Below, in pieces: positions 24,822 to 33,234 of a DNA stretch of 64,000 nt. The stretch is taken from the NCBI RefSeq assembly GCF_000383915.1, contig NZ_KB912942.1:1834561-1898560 (forward strand). Reading direction: 5' to 3'. The position numbers were made by a program, and so were the translations under genes. The stretch is from Amycolatopsis benzoatilytica AK 16/65 (GTDB lineage Bacteria; Actinomycetota; Actinomycetes; Mycobacteriales; Pseudonocardiaceae). A model generated the notes under the pieces. That model saw only the letters and a program-made list of their open reading frames with translations. It was not told where the DNA came from and did not search any database. How positions within the stretch are numbered: the first letter of the stretch is position 1; each line of letters opens with the position of its first letter.

Positions 24822-27014
24822 CTACGACTGGCCGACAGTGATCGCGCCGTCCGACGCGTTCCAGCTGATCCAGCCGTGCTGGAAGTCGTTGCGCCTGCCG
24901 CCGGGGATTCCGTATTCGCTGCTCGTCGGATAGCCGAGGAACGACCGTTCCCAGCCCATTGATGCCCACTTGGCGCGGATGGCGCCGTAAATGGCCTGGG
25001 CACCGGTGTCCGGTGTCCAGTAGATCGACGCGCCGCCGGTTCCGGTGAAGTGGTTGTAGCGGCCGACGCCGTCGGGGGTGCCGGTTTCATCAGTGGTGGG
25101 GTAGCCGAGGACGGACCGTTCCCAGCCCATCGATGCCCACTTGGCGCGGATGGCGCCGTAGATGGCTTGCGCGCCGGTGTTGGGCGTCCAGTAGATGGAG
25201 GCACCGCCGGGTCGGGAGAAGTGGTTGTAGCGGCCGACGCCGTCGGGGGTGCCGGTTTCATCAGTGGTGGGGTAGCCGAGGACCGATCGTTCCCAGCCCA
25301 TCGATGCCCACTTAGCCCGGATGTCCCCGTAGATCGCGTGCGCGCCGGTGTCCGGTGTGAAGTAGATGGAAGAGCCGCCGGTTCCGGTGAAGTGGTTGTA
25401 GCGGCCGACGCCGTCGGGGGTGCCGGTTTCGTCGGTGGTGGGGTAGCCGAGGACGGACCGTTCCCAGCCCATCGATGCCCACTTGGCCCGGATGGCGCCG
25501 TAGATCGCGTGCGCGCCGGTGTTGGGCGTCCAGTAGATGGAGGCACCGTCAGGCCGGGAGAAGTGGTTGTAGCGCCCGACGCCGTCCGGGGTGCCGGTTT
25601 CGTCGGTGGTCGGGTAGCCGAGCGCTGACGCCGGGCCGCCCAACTGCAGGTACTTCGCCAGGATGTCGGCGTGTACTGCGTGCGCTCCGCTGGCCTGCGT
25701 CCAGTAGATGGCGCCGTACTGGTAGTCCTGCGCTTTGCCGCCGCTGGTCGGCACGTACTCGCTGCCCACCGGTTTCCCGAGGTAGCTGTTCGCGCCGCCG
25801 AGCTCGTTGTAGTGCGCGACGATCGGATCCGCCGCCGTTGCCGGGAGCTGGTCCATCAGGCTTTCCAGCGCGCTGCTGATCTGGTCCGGGGGAGCGGACG
25901 TGACAAGGTAGTGCTGCGGTTTGACGGTCGCGGTGTCCCACTTGTCGCCGCCGTCCGAGGCCACCTTGACCGAGCCGGGGTCGGGGTTGTCGGCGAAAAG
26001 CCCGCTGTGCCCCATGCCCGCGTCGTACATCGCGATGGGGTCCCAGCTGTTCATGCTCGCGCCGGCGCCGATCATCCGTTCGTAGGCGACCCGCACCGGG
26101 TTGGTCGTGGGCGTGCCGCCGAGCCCGGCACCGGTCGAGACGGCGGCGCCGACCTCGTAGCCTTCGAACTCGGCCGGCACTGTCGTCGGCCAGTTGTTGA
26201 CGACCTGGGTGGCGGCGGACGCGTCGGCCTTCCAGTTGTACTCCGGTCCGTCGGTCGCGTTGCTGGCCGGGAACTGCCCGCCCATCATGGTGAGCGACTT
26301 GACCTTCTGCGCGATCAGGTGCATGCCGTCCAGCGGACTGTAGGCGTCCGCCGGGGAGTTCATCAGGTTCGCCAGGTTCGTTTCGAGCCCGATCGCGACG
26401 ATCACCACGCTGTGGTCGGCGGCACCGGCCAGCAGTTTCCGGTACAGCGCGACCGCCTCGGGCGCGGTGTTGCCGTCGGTGATCTGCGTCGGGAAATTCT
26501 GCGCGAGATACTTCGCGTAGTCCTGGCTCGCCACGTCACCGGCGGCAGGCTTGATGCTGCCGACCGGGATGTTTCCGTGACCGTAGTAGGTGTTGATCGC
26601 GGAAACGGCGGGAGCGCCCCATTTGCTCGGGTAATTCACCATCACCCCGAGAAGGTTCACCTGGCCGTTGTCCTGCATGGCGTTGGCGATGGCGAGCGCG
26701 CCCGCGTCGTCGGCACTGCCGTAGATGTCGGTGTCCACGATCATCGGCACCGCCGCCGTTGACGCGCCGGGCGTCGCCGCCTTGGGCGCCGCGGGCGGCG
26801 TGGCGGGCTTCGTCACCGAAGGCGCCGGCTGGGTGGCCGTTATCTTGGGCGGCGCGGGTTCCCACGGTTGCTTGTTCGTCGGCGGCGGCGGGGAACCGGT
26901 CGCCGCCGAGATCGGCTGCCCGGAGGTGAGGGCGGCGGTGACGGCTCCGGCCGTCAGCACCGAAATCGCGGACAGTGTGCAGAACCGGGACCATCCCCCG
27001 GGTTTCCTCTTCAT
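24822..27014 (-). CDS. Secreted nucleoside-hydrolase-like protein with LGFP repeats
   Basis: 730 residues. A basic N-terminus and hydrophobic segment (SVLTAGAVTAALTSG) form a signal peptide, followed by a Pro/Thr-rich linker (to ~90). Residues ~90-400 resemble inosine/uridine-preferring nucleoside hydrolases: IVDTDIYGSADDAGAL has the D-x-D...DD metal motif, and ETNLANLM follows. From ~405 to the end there are six or so LGFP repeats (LGYPTTDETGTPDGVGRYNHF in each), a module thought to bind the actinobacterial cell wall. The protein is likely wall-attached and may act on external nucleosides. The ATG follows GGGAGGAG. Confidence 0.85.
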   Translation of the reverse strand: MKRKPGGWSRFCTLSAISVLTAGAVTAALTSGQPISAATGSPPPPTNKQPWEPAPPKITATQPAPSVTKPATPPAAPKAATPGASTAAVPMIVDTDIYGSADDAGALAIANAMQDNGQVNLLGVMVNYPSKWGAPAVSAINTYYGHGNIPVGSIKPAAGDVASQDYAKYLAQNFPTQITDGNTAPEAVALYRKLLAGAADHSVVIVAIGLETNLANLMNSPADAYSPLDGMHLIAQKVKSLTMMGGQFPASNATDGPEYNWKADASAATQVVNNWPTTVPAEFEGYEVGAAVSTGAGLGGTPTTNPVRVAYERMIGAGASMNSWDPIAMYDAGMGHSGLFADNPDPGSVKVASDGGDKWDTATVKPQHYLVTSAPPDQISSALESLMDQLPATAADPIVAHYNELGGANSYLGKPVGSEYVPTSGGKAQDYQYGAIYWTQASGAHAVHADILAKYLQLGGPASALGYPTTDETGTPDGVGRYNHFSRPDGASIYWTPNTGAHAIYGAIRAKWASMGWERSVLGYPTTDETGTPDGVGRYNHFTGTGGSSIYFTPDTGAHAIYGDIRAKWASMGWERSVLGYPTTDETGTPDGVGRYNHFSRPGGASIYWTPNTGAQAIYGAIRAKWASMGWERSVLGYPTTDETGTPDGVGRYNHFTGTGGASIYWTPDTGAQAIYGAIRAKWASMGWERSFLGYPTSSEYGIPGGRRNDFQHGWISWNASDGAITVGQS
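24905..25625. repeat. 171-bp direct repeats coding LGFP modules
   Basis: Near-identical units with exact 171-base spacing (the same GCCGGTTT landmark occurs at 25080, 25251, 25422 and 25593), coding 57 residues each. Inner units differ by few bases, which indicates recent duplication or gene conversion. Confidence 0.88.
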
Positions 27015-27232
27015 GGAACGCTCCTCCCGACCCGCTGGCGAATCCGTCGCGATACCGATATCGGGAAAGCGGGCCGGGGTGCTACAGCATTCGAGTTTCC
27101 GCGCTATTTCCGTGATCTGCGGAAAACAACTTTCGATCGCGGCCAAGGGCGCGCCGAAACCGCGCACGCCGTTTCGGCGGCGCGTTTCAGCGGCCGGCCG
27201 CGGTGCGGGCGGAAGGAGGGGTCAGCGGGGGT

Positions 27233-27400
27233 TCAGCGGCGCAGGAGGCGGAGCATTCTGGCTAGGAGCCCGGGTCCGCGGAAGCGGTGGCACTCGCCAG
27301 CCGGGCATAGGGCGCACTCGGTGCCGCCGCGATAATGCGCATGAGCTTCGCGAGGGTGTCCGCAGCGGCACAGGTCGCGCCCTGCCGTGGGGGAGCTGAT
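27233..27400 (-). CDS. Small Cys/His-rich protein without a standard start codon
   Basis: The frame encodes CRCGHPREAHAHYRGGTEC and then ALCPAGECHRFRG, a compact Cys/His pattern typical of small zinc-binding actinobacterial proteins. No ATG, GTG or TTG lies between the upstream in-frame stop and the Cys motif. An ATC at 27398-27400 has TGGAGGG at good distance, and a CTG lies further in. It could use a rare start or be a decayed gene. Confidence 0.42.
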   Translation of the reverse strand: MSSPTAGRDLCRCGHPREAHAHYRGGTECALCPAGECHRFRGPGLLARMLRLLRR

Positions 27401-27448
27401 GGCGGCCCTCCAGATGTCCCGGTGTCGCGGTCAGCATAACCCAGCGCC

Positions 27449-27667
27449 TCAGCTGACCGCGTTCACGACGCGGAGCACCGCGGCGGCGACAAGGAGGACG
27501 GTCACGAGGACGCCGGAGAGATCGAGCCAGCGCACCAGATGGGAGCCGGCGGGCCGGATGCCGCGGTCGCCGGCGGCCCGCTCCGCCACCACGGTACGGA
27601 CGAGGACCAGCACGACGAACGCGCCGGACAGGAGCACTAGCAGCAGGACCAGTACCGAGTCGATCAT
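27449..27667 (-). CDS. Small membrane protein, end of glycan locus
   Basis: 72 residues with two hydrophobic helices (SVLVLLLVLLSGAFVVLVLV and LSGVLVTVLLVAAAVL) joined by a basic loop. The ATG follows GGAGGAGGGG. It starts 40 bases after the membrane glycosyltransferase-like gene on the same strand, so it is probably the last gene of that transcript. Family not recognised. Confidence 0.72.
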   Translation of the reverse strand: MIDSVLVLLLVLLSGAFVVLVLVRTVVAERAAGDRGIRPAGSHLVRWLDLSGVLVTVLLVAAAVLRVVNAVS

Positions 27668-27707
27668 CAGTGCCCCCTCCTCCGTGCAGGAGCCAGAACG
27701 GCGCAGG

Positions 27708-29555
27708 TCATCGCGGCAGCCCCCGATCGGCGCGGGCGAGCAGCTGGGCTCCGCTCTGGTCGAACACGACGCGGTACTTCCCGCCGTAGAGCAGGTCGGC
27801 CACGATCCGCCCGGTCCACCCGTCGGCGAGACCGTAATAGATCCGGCCGTAGTTCTCCTGAGACGGCGAAACCACCAGGTAGTCCGGGGCCGCATCGAGG
27901 ATGCACTGCGCCGCGCGGACGAACCGCGGGCAGGTGCGTTCCACATCGACCTGGTGCACGGTTCCGATCTTGTCGAAGCCCATCGGGGTGGCATCGGCGC
28001 TGAGCGCGCTGATCGTCTGGCCGGGCTCGGCAAGCCGGTAGGCGTCGGCGACCGCGGCGACATCGGCGCGGCTGTAGCTGAGATAGGCGTCGCCGCCGCC
28101 CCGGGCGGTGACGGTGCCGAGCCCCAGCACGGTGAGCGCCACCGCGACCGCGACCGGGCCCGCCCGGCCGGAACGCGGGCCGACCCGGGCGACCGCACGC
28201 ATCGCGCCCGGGCCGCTCGGCCGCGGCAGAAGCGCGTCCAGGCAGCAGCCGCCCAGGATCGCCGCGAACGGCAACGCGAACAGGAAGCAGCGGACGAACA
28301 CTTCGCCCCCGTAGGACTGCATCGCGGCCAGCGCGAGCGGGGAGAGCGCGAGCAGCACGAGCGGGACCGACCGCAGTCCGCGGCGGCGGCGCACCCACCA
28401 GCCGCCGAGCGCGAGCGCCCCGACCGCGCCGGTCAGGCAGACCCGCAGGAACAGGATCGCCGTGCGGCCCGCGTCGCCGGTGAACCGGTCGGTGATGCCC
28501 TGGTCGACCGACGAGCTGACCTGTCCGAAATCGCCGATCACCATGCTGAGCTGGCCCTGCCAGAAATCCTTGGCCCCCAGCGTGAACCACACCAGCGCGG
28601 GCACCAGGACCAGCCACGGCAGCCAGCCCGGCCACAGCCGTCCGGTCAGCACCATCACGAGCAGCAGCCCGGCCAGCAGGAACGGGGTCAGCTGGTGCGT
28701 CGGCGCCAGCGCGAGCGCGAAGAGCAGGATCAATCCGTGCGCGACCAGCCGCTCGCGGACGAGATTCGGCGGGGGAGCGCGGTGCGCCGGACTGGACTTC
28801 CCTCCGTGCGCCAGTCCCGGCCGCACGAGGTACCGGGCGACGAGAGCGAGCGCGGCGAGCATGATCAGATAGGTGACGGCCTGCGGGGAGAAGTAGTCCT
28901 GCTCGGTCCATTCGGCGAGCAGGAAGATCCACGTCGCGAGCCAGCCGGCGCGCCCGGTGCCGAGCACGGCGACCGCCAGGACTCGAACCCCCAGCACCGC
29001 GATTCCGGCGAGCACGGCCGGTGCCCACTGCAGCAGCGGAGTGGCGTCGGGCGCGTCGCTCGCCTTGGTGAGGAACGCGATCAGCGAGAAGAACCCGGGC
29101 CACGAGAACCGGGCGTCGTAGCCCTGCAGCGGTTGCCCGTTTTCGGCGATGTAGCGGGCGAATCCGGTGTGCAGCCAGGAGACGGTGATCCGCGCGGTCT
29201 GTTCGCTGGCCGGCTGCAGGCCGTAGACGAGCAGCACGCCGAGAACCGTGCACCACGTCAGGACGCGAGGGCGCGGACGGCGGCGGACCAGCTCCACCAC
29301 CACCGCGGCCGCCAGCACCGGATACGCGGCCAGCAGGACCGGCGACAACGCGGTGATCAGACCGAGTCCGCCGAGTTCCGCCGGGACCACCGGGTGCAGA
29401 CCGATCAGCCACAGCGCTCCGGAGATCGCCGCCAGCGACGGCGCTAGCGCGTCTTTCGGGTCGGCTGGCAGCCGGAGCCGGAGCAGCTTCAGACGCGCCA
29501 AGGTTCCGGTCGCGGACGGCCGGAACCCGGGCGCGGGCTGAGCGAGTCTCGTCAC
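27708..29555 (-). CDS. Integral membrane glycosyltransferase-like protein
   Basis: 615 residues with at least a dozen membrane helices over the first ~480 residues and a soluble C-terminal region of ~120 (AVADAYRLAEPGQTISAL onward). The layout resembles polyprenyl-phosphate-dependent GT-C enzymes or a polymerase/ligase acting outside the membrane, but no diagnostic motif is clear, so the call is by context. The GTG start overlaps the preceding small membrane gene by four bases. The gene follows GT2 enzymes in an apparent polysaccharide operon. Confidence 0.68.
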   Translation of the reverse strand: MTRLAQPAPGFRPSATGTLARLKLLRLRLPADPKDALAPSLAAISGALWLIGLHPVVPAELGGLGLITALSPVLLAAYPVLAAAVVVELVRRRPRPRVLTWCTVLGVLLVYGLQPASEQTARITVSWLHTGFARYIAENGQPLQGYDARFSWPGFFSLIAFLTKASDAPDATPLLQWAPAVLAGIAVLGVRVLAVAVLGTGRAGWLATWIFLLAEWTEQDYFSPQAVTYLIMLAALALVARYLVRPGLAHGGKSSPAHRAPPPNLVRERLVAHGLILLFALALAPTHQLTPFLLAGLLLVMVLTGRLWPGWLPWLVLVPALVWFTLGAKDFWQGQLSMVIGDFGQVSSSVDQGITDRFTGDAGRTAILFLRVCLTGAVGALALGGWWVRRRRGLRSVPLVLLALSPLALAAMQSYGGEVFVRCFLFALPFAAILGGCCLDALLPRPSGPGAMRAVARVGPRSGRAGPVAVAVALTVLGLGTVTARGGGDAYLSYSRADVAAVADAYRLAEPGQTISALSADATPMGFDKIGTVHQVDVERTCPRFVRAAQCILDAAPDYLVVSPSQENYGRIYYGLADGWTGRIVADLLYGGKYRVVFDQSGAQLLARADRGLPR

Positions 29556-29911
29556 CGGCTCGACCCCGCTCGCCGGGGTGCGGTCAGCTGGCGCAGCAGC
29601 TCGAAGAGGGTGGCGCCGGCAAGCACGGCGAACGCCTCCCACGGATGCCACCAGTGCAGTGCGGTCATGAGTTCGGCGAGCAGCAGCGTTCCGGAAAGCC
29701 CGACCGCGATCGCGACGAGCCATTCCAGCGACTGGGTCGCGAGGCGCAGGTGGGCGACCACCGCCCAGCCCGGCGCGAGCAGGATGAACGCGGTGTCCAG
29801 GTACAGCCGGGCCGCGCCGGTGAGCTGCCAGGCGCTCAGCACCAGCACAGTCGCGCTGAGCGCCGCGAGGAGCCAGCCGATCGTCCGCCGGTCGCTGCGC
29901 ATCGGCGTCAC
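29552..29911 (-). CDS. Small membrane protein, glycan locus
   Basis: 119 residues from a GTG preceded by AAAGGA that overlaps the upstream stop (GTGA); an ATG nine bases later is the alternative. Three hydrophobic helices (WLLAALSATVLVLSAW, FILLAPGWAVVAHL, WLVAIAVGLSGTLLLAEL) and a basic C-terminus. The family is not recognised. It is coupled on both sides to glycosyltransferase genes, suggesting a membrane component of the same machine. Confidence 0.72.
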   Translation of the reverse strand: MTPMRSDRRTIGWLLAALSATVLVLSAWQLTGAARLYLDTAFILLAPGWAVVAHLRLATQSLEWLVAIAVGLSGTLLLAELMTALHWWHPWEAFAVLAGATLFELLRQLTAPRRAGSSR

Positions 29912-32034
29912 CGGTCCTTTCTCTGGATCCACGCCGACCAGGCGCTCCACGCGAGTGCGAACGGCCCGGCAGCGAGCCCGCCCGCCTGGGCGAGCAGCAG
30001 CCGGGCGCGCGGGCCGCCTTCCGCGTGCCGGGCCGCACGGGGCGCGATCACCCCGCTGGCCCGCCTCGCCGTCGCGGTCGCGACCTGCCACGTGTCTCCG
30101 GGTCGGCGCAGGAGGTGCCGGACGAACATCGCCGACAGCCCGACGCCGTAAGCGTGCAGCCGGCCGCGCAATGCGGCCCATTCCGCGCCGTGTTCGTGCC
30201 AGGCCACCGCGTGTGGCGTGTACACCACGGTGCCGCCGGAGCGGGCGAGCCGCAGGAAGAGCTCGAGGTCCTCGCCCGCGCGCGTGGGAGTGCCGGGGCC
30301 CAGCAGCGGATCGAAGCCGCCCAGCCGGTCCAGCGTGGATCGCCGCCACATCGCGCAGCCGCCCGGCCCGAACCGGCCGGGGGCGAAGGCGCTGCGCGGA
30401 TCCTTGGCCACTCGCGCCGGGCCGAACACCGTGCGGCTGGCGCCGTGGCCGAACCCCTTGAGCTCCTCGAACTTCCGCTGGGCCGGAGTGTCCAAAGAGG
30501 CCGGCAGGACGAGACTGGTCGCGCAGTCGACGCCGGTGCCGGCGAATTCCGCCGCCAGGTTGGCGGCCCACCACCGGTCGACCTCGATGTCGTCGTCGAC
30601 GAAGGCGATCAGCTCACCGCGCGCGGCCGCGACGCCGGTGTTGCGGGCCCGGCTGACCCCTGCCGCGGGCTCGGCGACGTACCGGACGCGCGGATGGGCG
30701 GCGGCCAGCTCGGCCAGCCCGGCGGACGCGGCCGAGCCGGGCCGATTGTCCACGAGGACGACTTCGAGATCCGGGTATTCGGTCGCCAGCAGCGATTTCA
30801 CGCACCCGCGGACCTGCTCCGCCCGGTCCGCGGTCGGCACGACGACGCTGACCGGAGGGGCGAAACCGTCCGCGGCCGGCCGTTCCGGCGGCGCGGCCGG
30901 CTGGACCGCGGAGGGGGCCAGGCGGGCTCTGGTCACCGGCAGCCGGGTCACGTCCAAGGTCCAGCGCCCGTCGCGGACCAGCACCAGCGCGTCGCGGTAC
31001 CGGGGTTCGGCGTGCGCGGGAACCGGCAGCGGCACCGGGCCCCGGTGGACGTCGAACTCGGTGACGGCGATGGCGGCGCCGACCGGTCTTTCCCGGCGCC
31101 GGGCGGACTCGCGCAGATAGCCGCCGCCCGCGGCGAGCAACGCGGAGGCGATCGCGGCGACGCCCTGCGCGGCAGCGGCCGGGTGACCGTGTGCGGCGCG
31201 GACGACCTCGCGGCTGACGGAGGCGGGCAGCACGCGCGTCACGTAACTGCGCTCGGTCGACACGGCGTCGCCAGCCCCGGCCATCCGGCTGACCAGCGCT
31301 TTCGACACGCCTTCCGCCCAGCTGCGCCGAACGAGGTAGGACCAGGTCATGCGTTCGGCGCCGACCTGGTGCCGCACGATCGAGCGGGGTTCGAACAGGA
31401 TCCGTGCGCGCGGCAGGCGCTGCCGGGCCCGGATGCACAGCTCGGTTTCCTCGCAGCCCAGCGGAAGAGCGCCCAGCCGGCCGATCCGGTCGGAGAATCC
31501 GCCGATCGCTTCGAACACACCGCGGCGGAAGGACATGGAACAGCCCATGACGTTGCGGACCTCGGCGAGGCCGGCGGGCAGCCCGCGGTAGGTGCATCCG
31601 ACGACCCAGTCGAGCACCCGGTCCCCAGGCAGCCAGCCGGGCCGGCCGGTCCCGGCCGGCCAGACCGGATCCGCCGCGCCGCCGACCGCGATCACGTCCG
31701 GATCGGCGTACGGCGCGAGCAAGGCGGCGAGCCAGCCCGGGTCGGCGGCCGCGTCGTCGTCGAGGAACGCGATGATGTCGCCGGCCGCCGCGGTGACGCC
31801 GGTGTTGCGGGCGCCGGAGAGCCCGCGCGGCCCGACGTTGTCGAGGATGCGGAAGCCGGTCAGTTCGGCTCGGGCGAGCCGGGCCAGCTCCGCGTTGTGG
31901 TCGACGACCAGGAGCACCTCCAGCGGAGCCGGAGTCTGCGCCGCCGCGGAAGCGAGCGCGGCGCGCAGCGCGGGCCAGCGTGCGGTGGTGTATGCGCAGA
32001 CGACTACAGAGGCGGTCGGCTCGGCTGAGGGCAT
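29908..32034 (-). CDS. Bifunctional GT2 glycosyltransferase (two catalytic domains)
   Basis: 708 residues. Two complete GT2 (GT-A fold) domains are joined by a ~100-residue linker. The first (about 8-270) has SVVVCAYTTARW, GARNTGV and IIAFLDDDAAADPGW; the second (about 400-650) has VSVVVPTADRAEQV, RARNTGV and LIAFVDDDIEVDRWW, each with the Asp-rich nucleotide-sugar/metal motif. Two domains could add alternating sugars, as in synthases of repeating polymers. A short hydrophobic end (LAAGPFALAWSAWSAW) may touch the membrane. The ATG overlaps the upstream GT2 stop (TGATG). Confidence 0.88.
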   Translation of the reverse strand: MPSAEPTASVVVCAYTTARWPALRAALASAAAQTPAPLEVLLVVDHNAELARLARAELTGFRILDNVGPRGLSGARNTGVTAAAGDIIAFLDDDAAADPGWLAALLAPYADPDVIAVGGAADPVWPAGTGRPGWLPGDRVLDWVVGCTYRGLPAGLAEVRNVMGCSMSFRRGVFEAIGGFSDRIGRLGALPLGCEETELCIRARQRLPRARILFEPRSIVRHQVGAERMTWSYLVRRSWAEGVSKALVSRMAGAGDAVSTERSYVTRVLPASVSREVVRAAHGHPAAAAQGVAAIASALLAAGGGYLRESARRRERPVGAAIAVTEFDVHRGPVPLPVPAHAEPRYRDALVLVRDGRWTLDVTRLPVTRARLAPSAVQPAAPPERPAADGFAPPVSVVVPTADRAEQVRGCVKSLLATEYPDLEVVLVDNRPGSAASAGLAELAAAHPRVRYVAEPAAGVSRARNTGVAAARGELIAFVDDDIEVDRWWAANLAAEFAGTGVDCATSLVLPASLDTPAQRKFEELKGFGHGASRTVFGPARVAKDPRSAFAPGRFGPGGCAMWRRSTLDRLGGFDPLLGPGTPTRAGEDLELFLRLARSGGTVVYTPHAVAWHEHGAEWAALRGRLHAYGVGLSAMFVRHLLRRPGDTWQVATATARRASGVIAPRAARHAEGGPRARLLLAQAGGLAAGPFALAWSAWSAWIQRKDR

Positions 32035-32810
32035 CAGGCAAGCTCCTGTGCGGCGAGGTCGCCGGTGCCGGGCAGTCCTGATCGCCTTCGCGTTCGGTAG
32101 CGGTGGTACTCCGAGAAGATCGTGCGCAGGACCCGGGCTCCGTCGGAAAAGGTGCGCAGGTTCGTCTCGCCGAAAACACGCCGGCGCTCGAAACTCGGCA
32201 CCTCGGCCACCTTCAGGCCGGCGCCGACGACGCGGCAGCTCAGTACGGTCTCGATCTCGAATCCGTCGCCCCAGAGTCTTCTGCCGGCGTGGGCGTTCGC
32301 GGCAGGCAGCCCCAACTGCGGCACGATGTCGCGCCAGAAGGCGTTGTAGCCGTAGCAAAGGTCGCTGAAGGCGGTGTCGTAAAGCAGGTTGGCCAGCCGG
32401 TTCAGCGCGGAGTTGCCCAGCCGGCGCAGGATGGTGATGTCGTCGCTGCCGCCCGGCTCGCGGTAGCGGGTGCCTTTGGCGAAGTCGGCCCCGCGGACCA
32501 GCGTCTCCACGAAAGCGGGGATCTCGGCGGGATCGGCGGACCCGTCGGCGTCGAACATCACGACGACGTCGCCGGTGGCCGCCTCGAATCCGCACGCGAG
32601 CGCATTCCCCTTTCCGGTGCGGGTCTGGGTGACGACGACGGCGGAGGGCAGCAAACGCTTCGTGATCTCCACCGTGTCGTCGACTGAATGTCCGTCGACC
32701 AGAATGATCTCGGCGGCACCGGGAAGTTCCGGAAGGATCATTTCGAGATTCCGCGCTTCGTTGCGTGCGGGAATGACGATGCTGACCTTCGGATCCGCGC
32801 CTCGTCCCAT
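32034..32810 (-). CDS. GT2 glycosyltransferase, DPM1/GtrB-like
   Basis: 258 residues, soluble. Its opening VSIVIPARNEARNLEMIL, then VDGHSVDDT, GKGNALACGF and the metal motif FDADGSADP, are typical of dolichyl/polyprenyl-phosphate sugar synthases. The middle has the characteristic YNAFWRD and GDGFEIETVL. It likely transfers a sugar to a lipid carrier on the cytoplasmic face. First gene after a 424-bp gap, it leads the transcript that continues to the bifunctional GT2. Confidence 0.88.
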   Translation of the reverse strand: MGRGADPKVSIVIPARNEARNLEMILPELPGAAEIILVDGHSVDDTVEITKRLLPSAVVVTQTRTGKGNALACGFEAATGDVVVMFDADGSADPAEIPAFVETLVRGADFAKGTRYREPGGSDDITILRRLGNSALNRLANLLYDTAFSDLCYGYNAFWRDIVPQLGLPAANAHAGRRLWGDGFEIETVLSCRVVGAGLKVAEVPSFERRRVFGETNLRTFSDGARVLRTIFSEYHRYRTRRRSGLPGTGDLAAQELA

Positions 32811-33234
32811 TGGATGCTCCCTCTCCCCGGCGACCGCCGACCGCCCCCACGGTTTTTCCGCCGTCCATCAGCATGCAACCCGATATCTAGGTGTCGTACG
32901 CCGAATGGCCGCCGTTACGCGCGAATTGATCCGAACACCGCGGCAAGATTGTTTGCTGGGGTGCGGGTGCTACCTCGTCAATCAGTAACATTGCCTGGTG
33001 TGGAAGGCGAAACCAGTCGCACGGGTGCAACTGGGACGGAGTTCGCCGCCCGGCGGCGGGGCCAAGACCGAAAACGTGCTCGACTGAGCGCGGTAAGCGT
33101 CTGGAAAACCCGGATTTTGCCGGACGATTACACACGGATGTCCGTGAAGGGCCCCTTGAGGGACTCAGATTCCCTGAAGGGGCCCTTCATGGACGAGTCC
33201 GCCCGCCCTGCCAACTGCACGAAAAGAGACACTC
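32811..33234. other. 424-bp gap: promoter of the glycosyltransferase unit and hairpin
   Basis: It contains the dispersed hairpin at 33140-33194 just after the glycosidase-like gene stop. The rest has no coding frame and presumably carries the promoter for the gene starting at 32810. Confidence 0.6.
33140..33194. repeat. Dispersed hairpin, copy 4
   Basis: Arms at 33140-33163 and 33171-33194 (GTCCGTGAAGGGCCCCTTGA...), 24 bp with two mismatches, loop CTCAGAT. It lies 41 bases downstream of a minus-strand stop codon, again a terminator position. Confidence 0.87.

Noticed and set aside
24905..25625. CRISPR-like array
   Set aside because: Units are 171 bases, in frame and code LGFP repeats; there are no short repeats with unique spacers.
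27387..29447. 686-residue plus-strand frame
   Set aside because: Highly charged, repeat-like composition from the antisense of the membrane protein gene at 27708.
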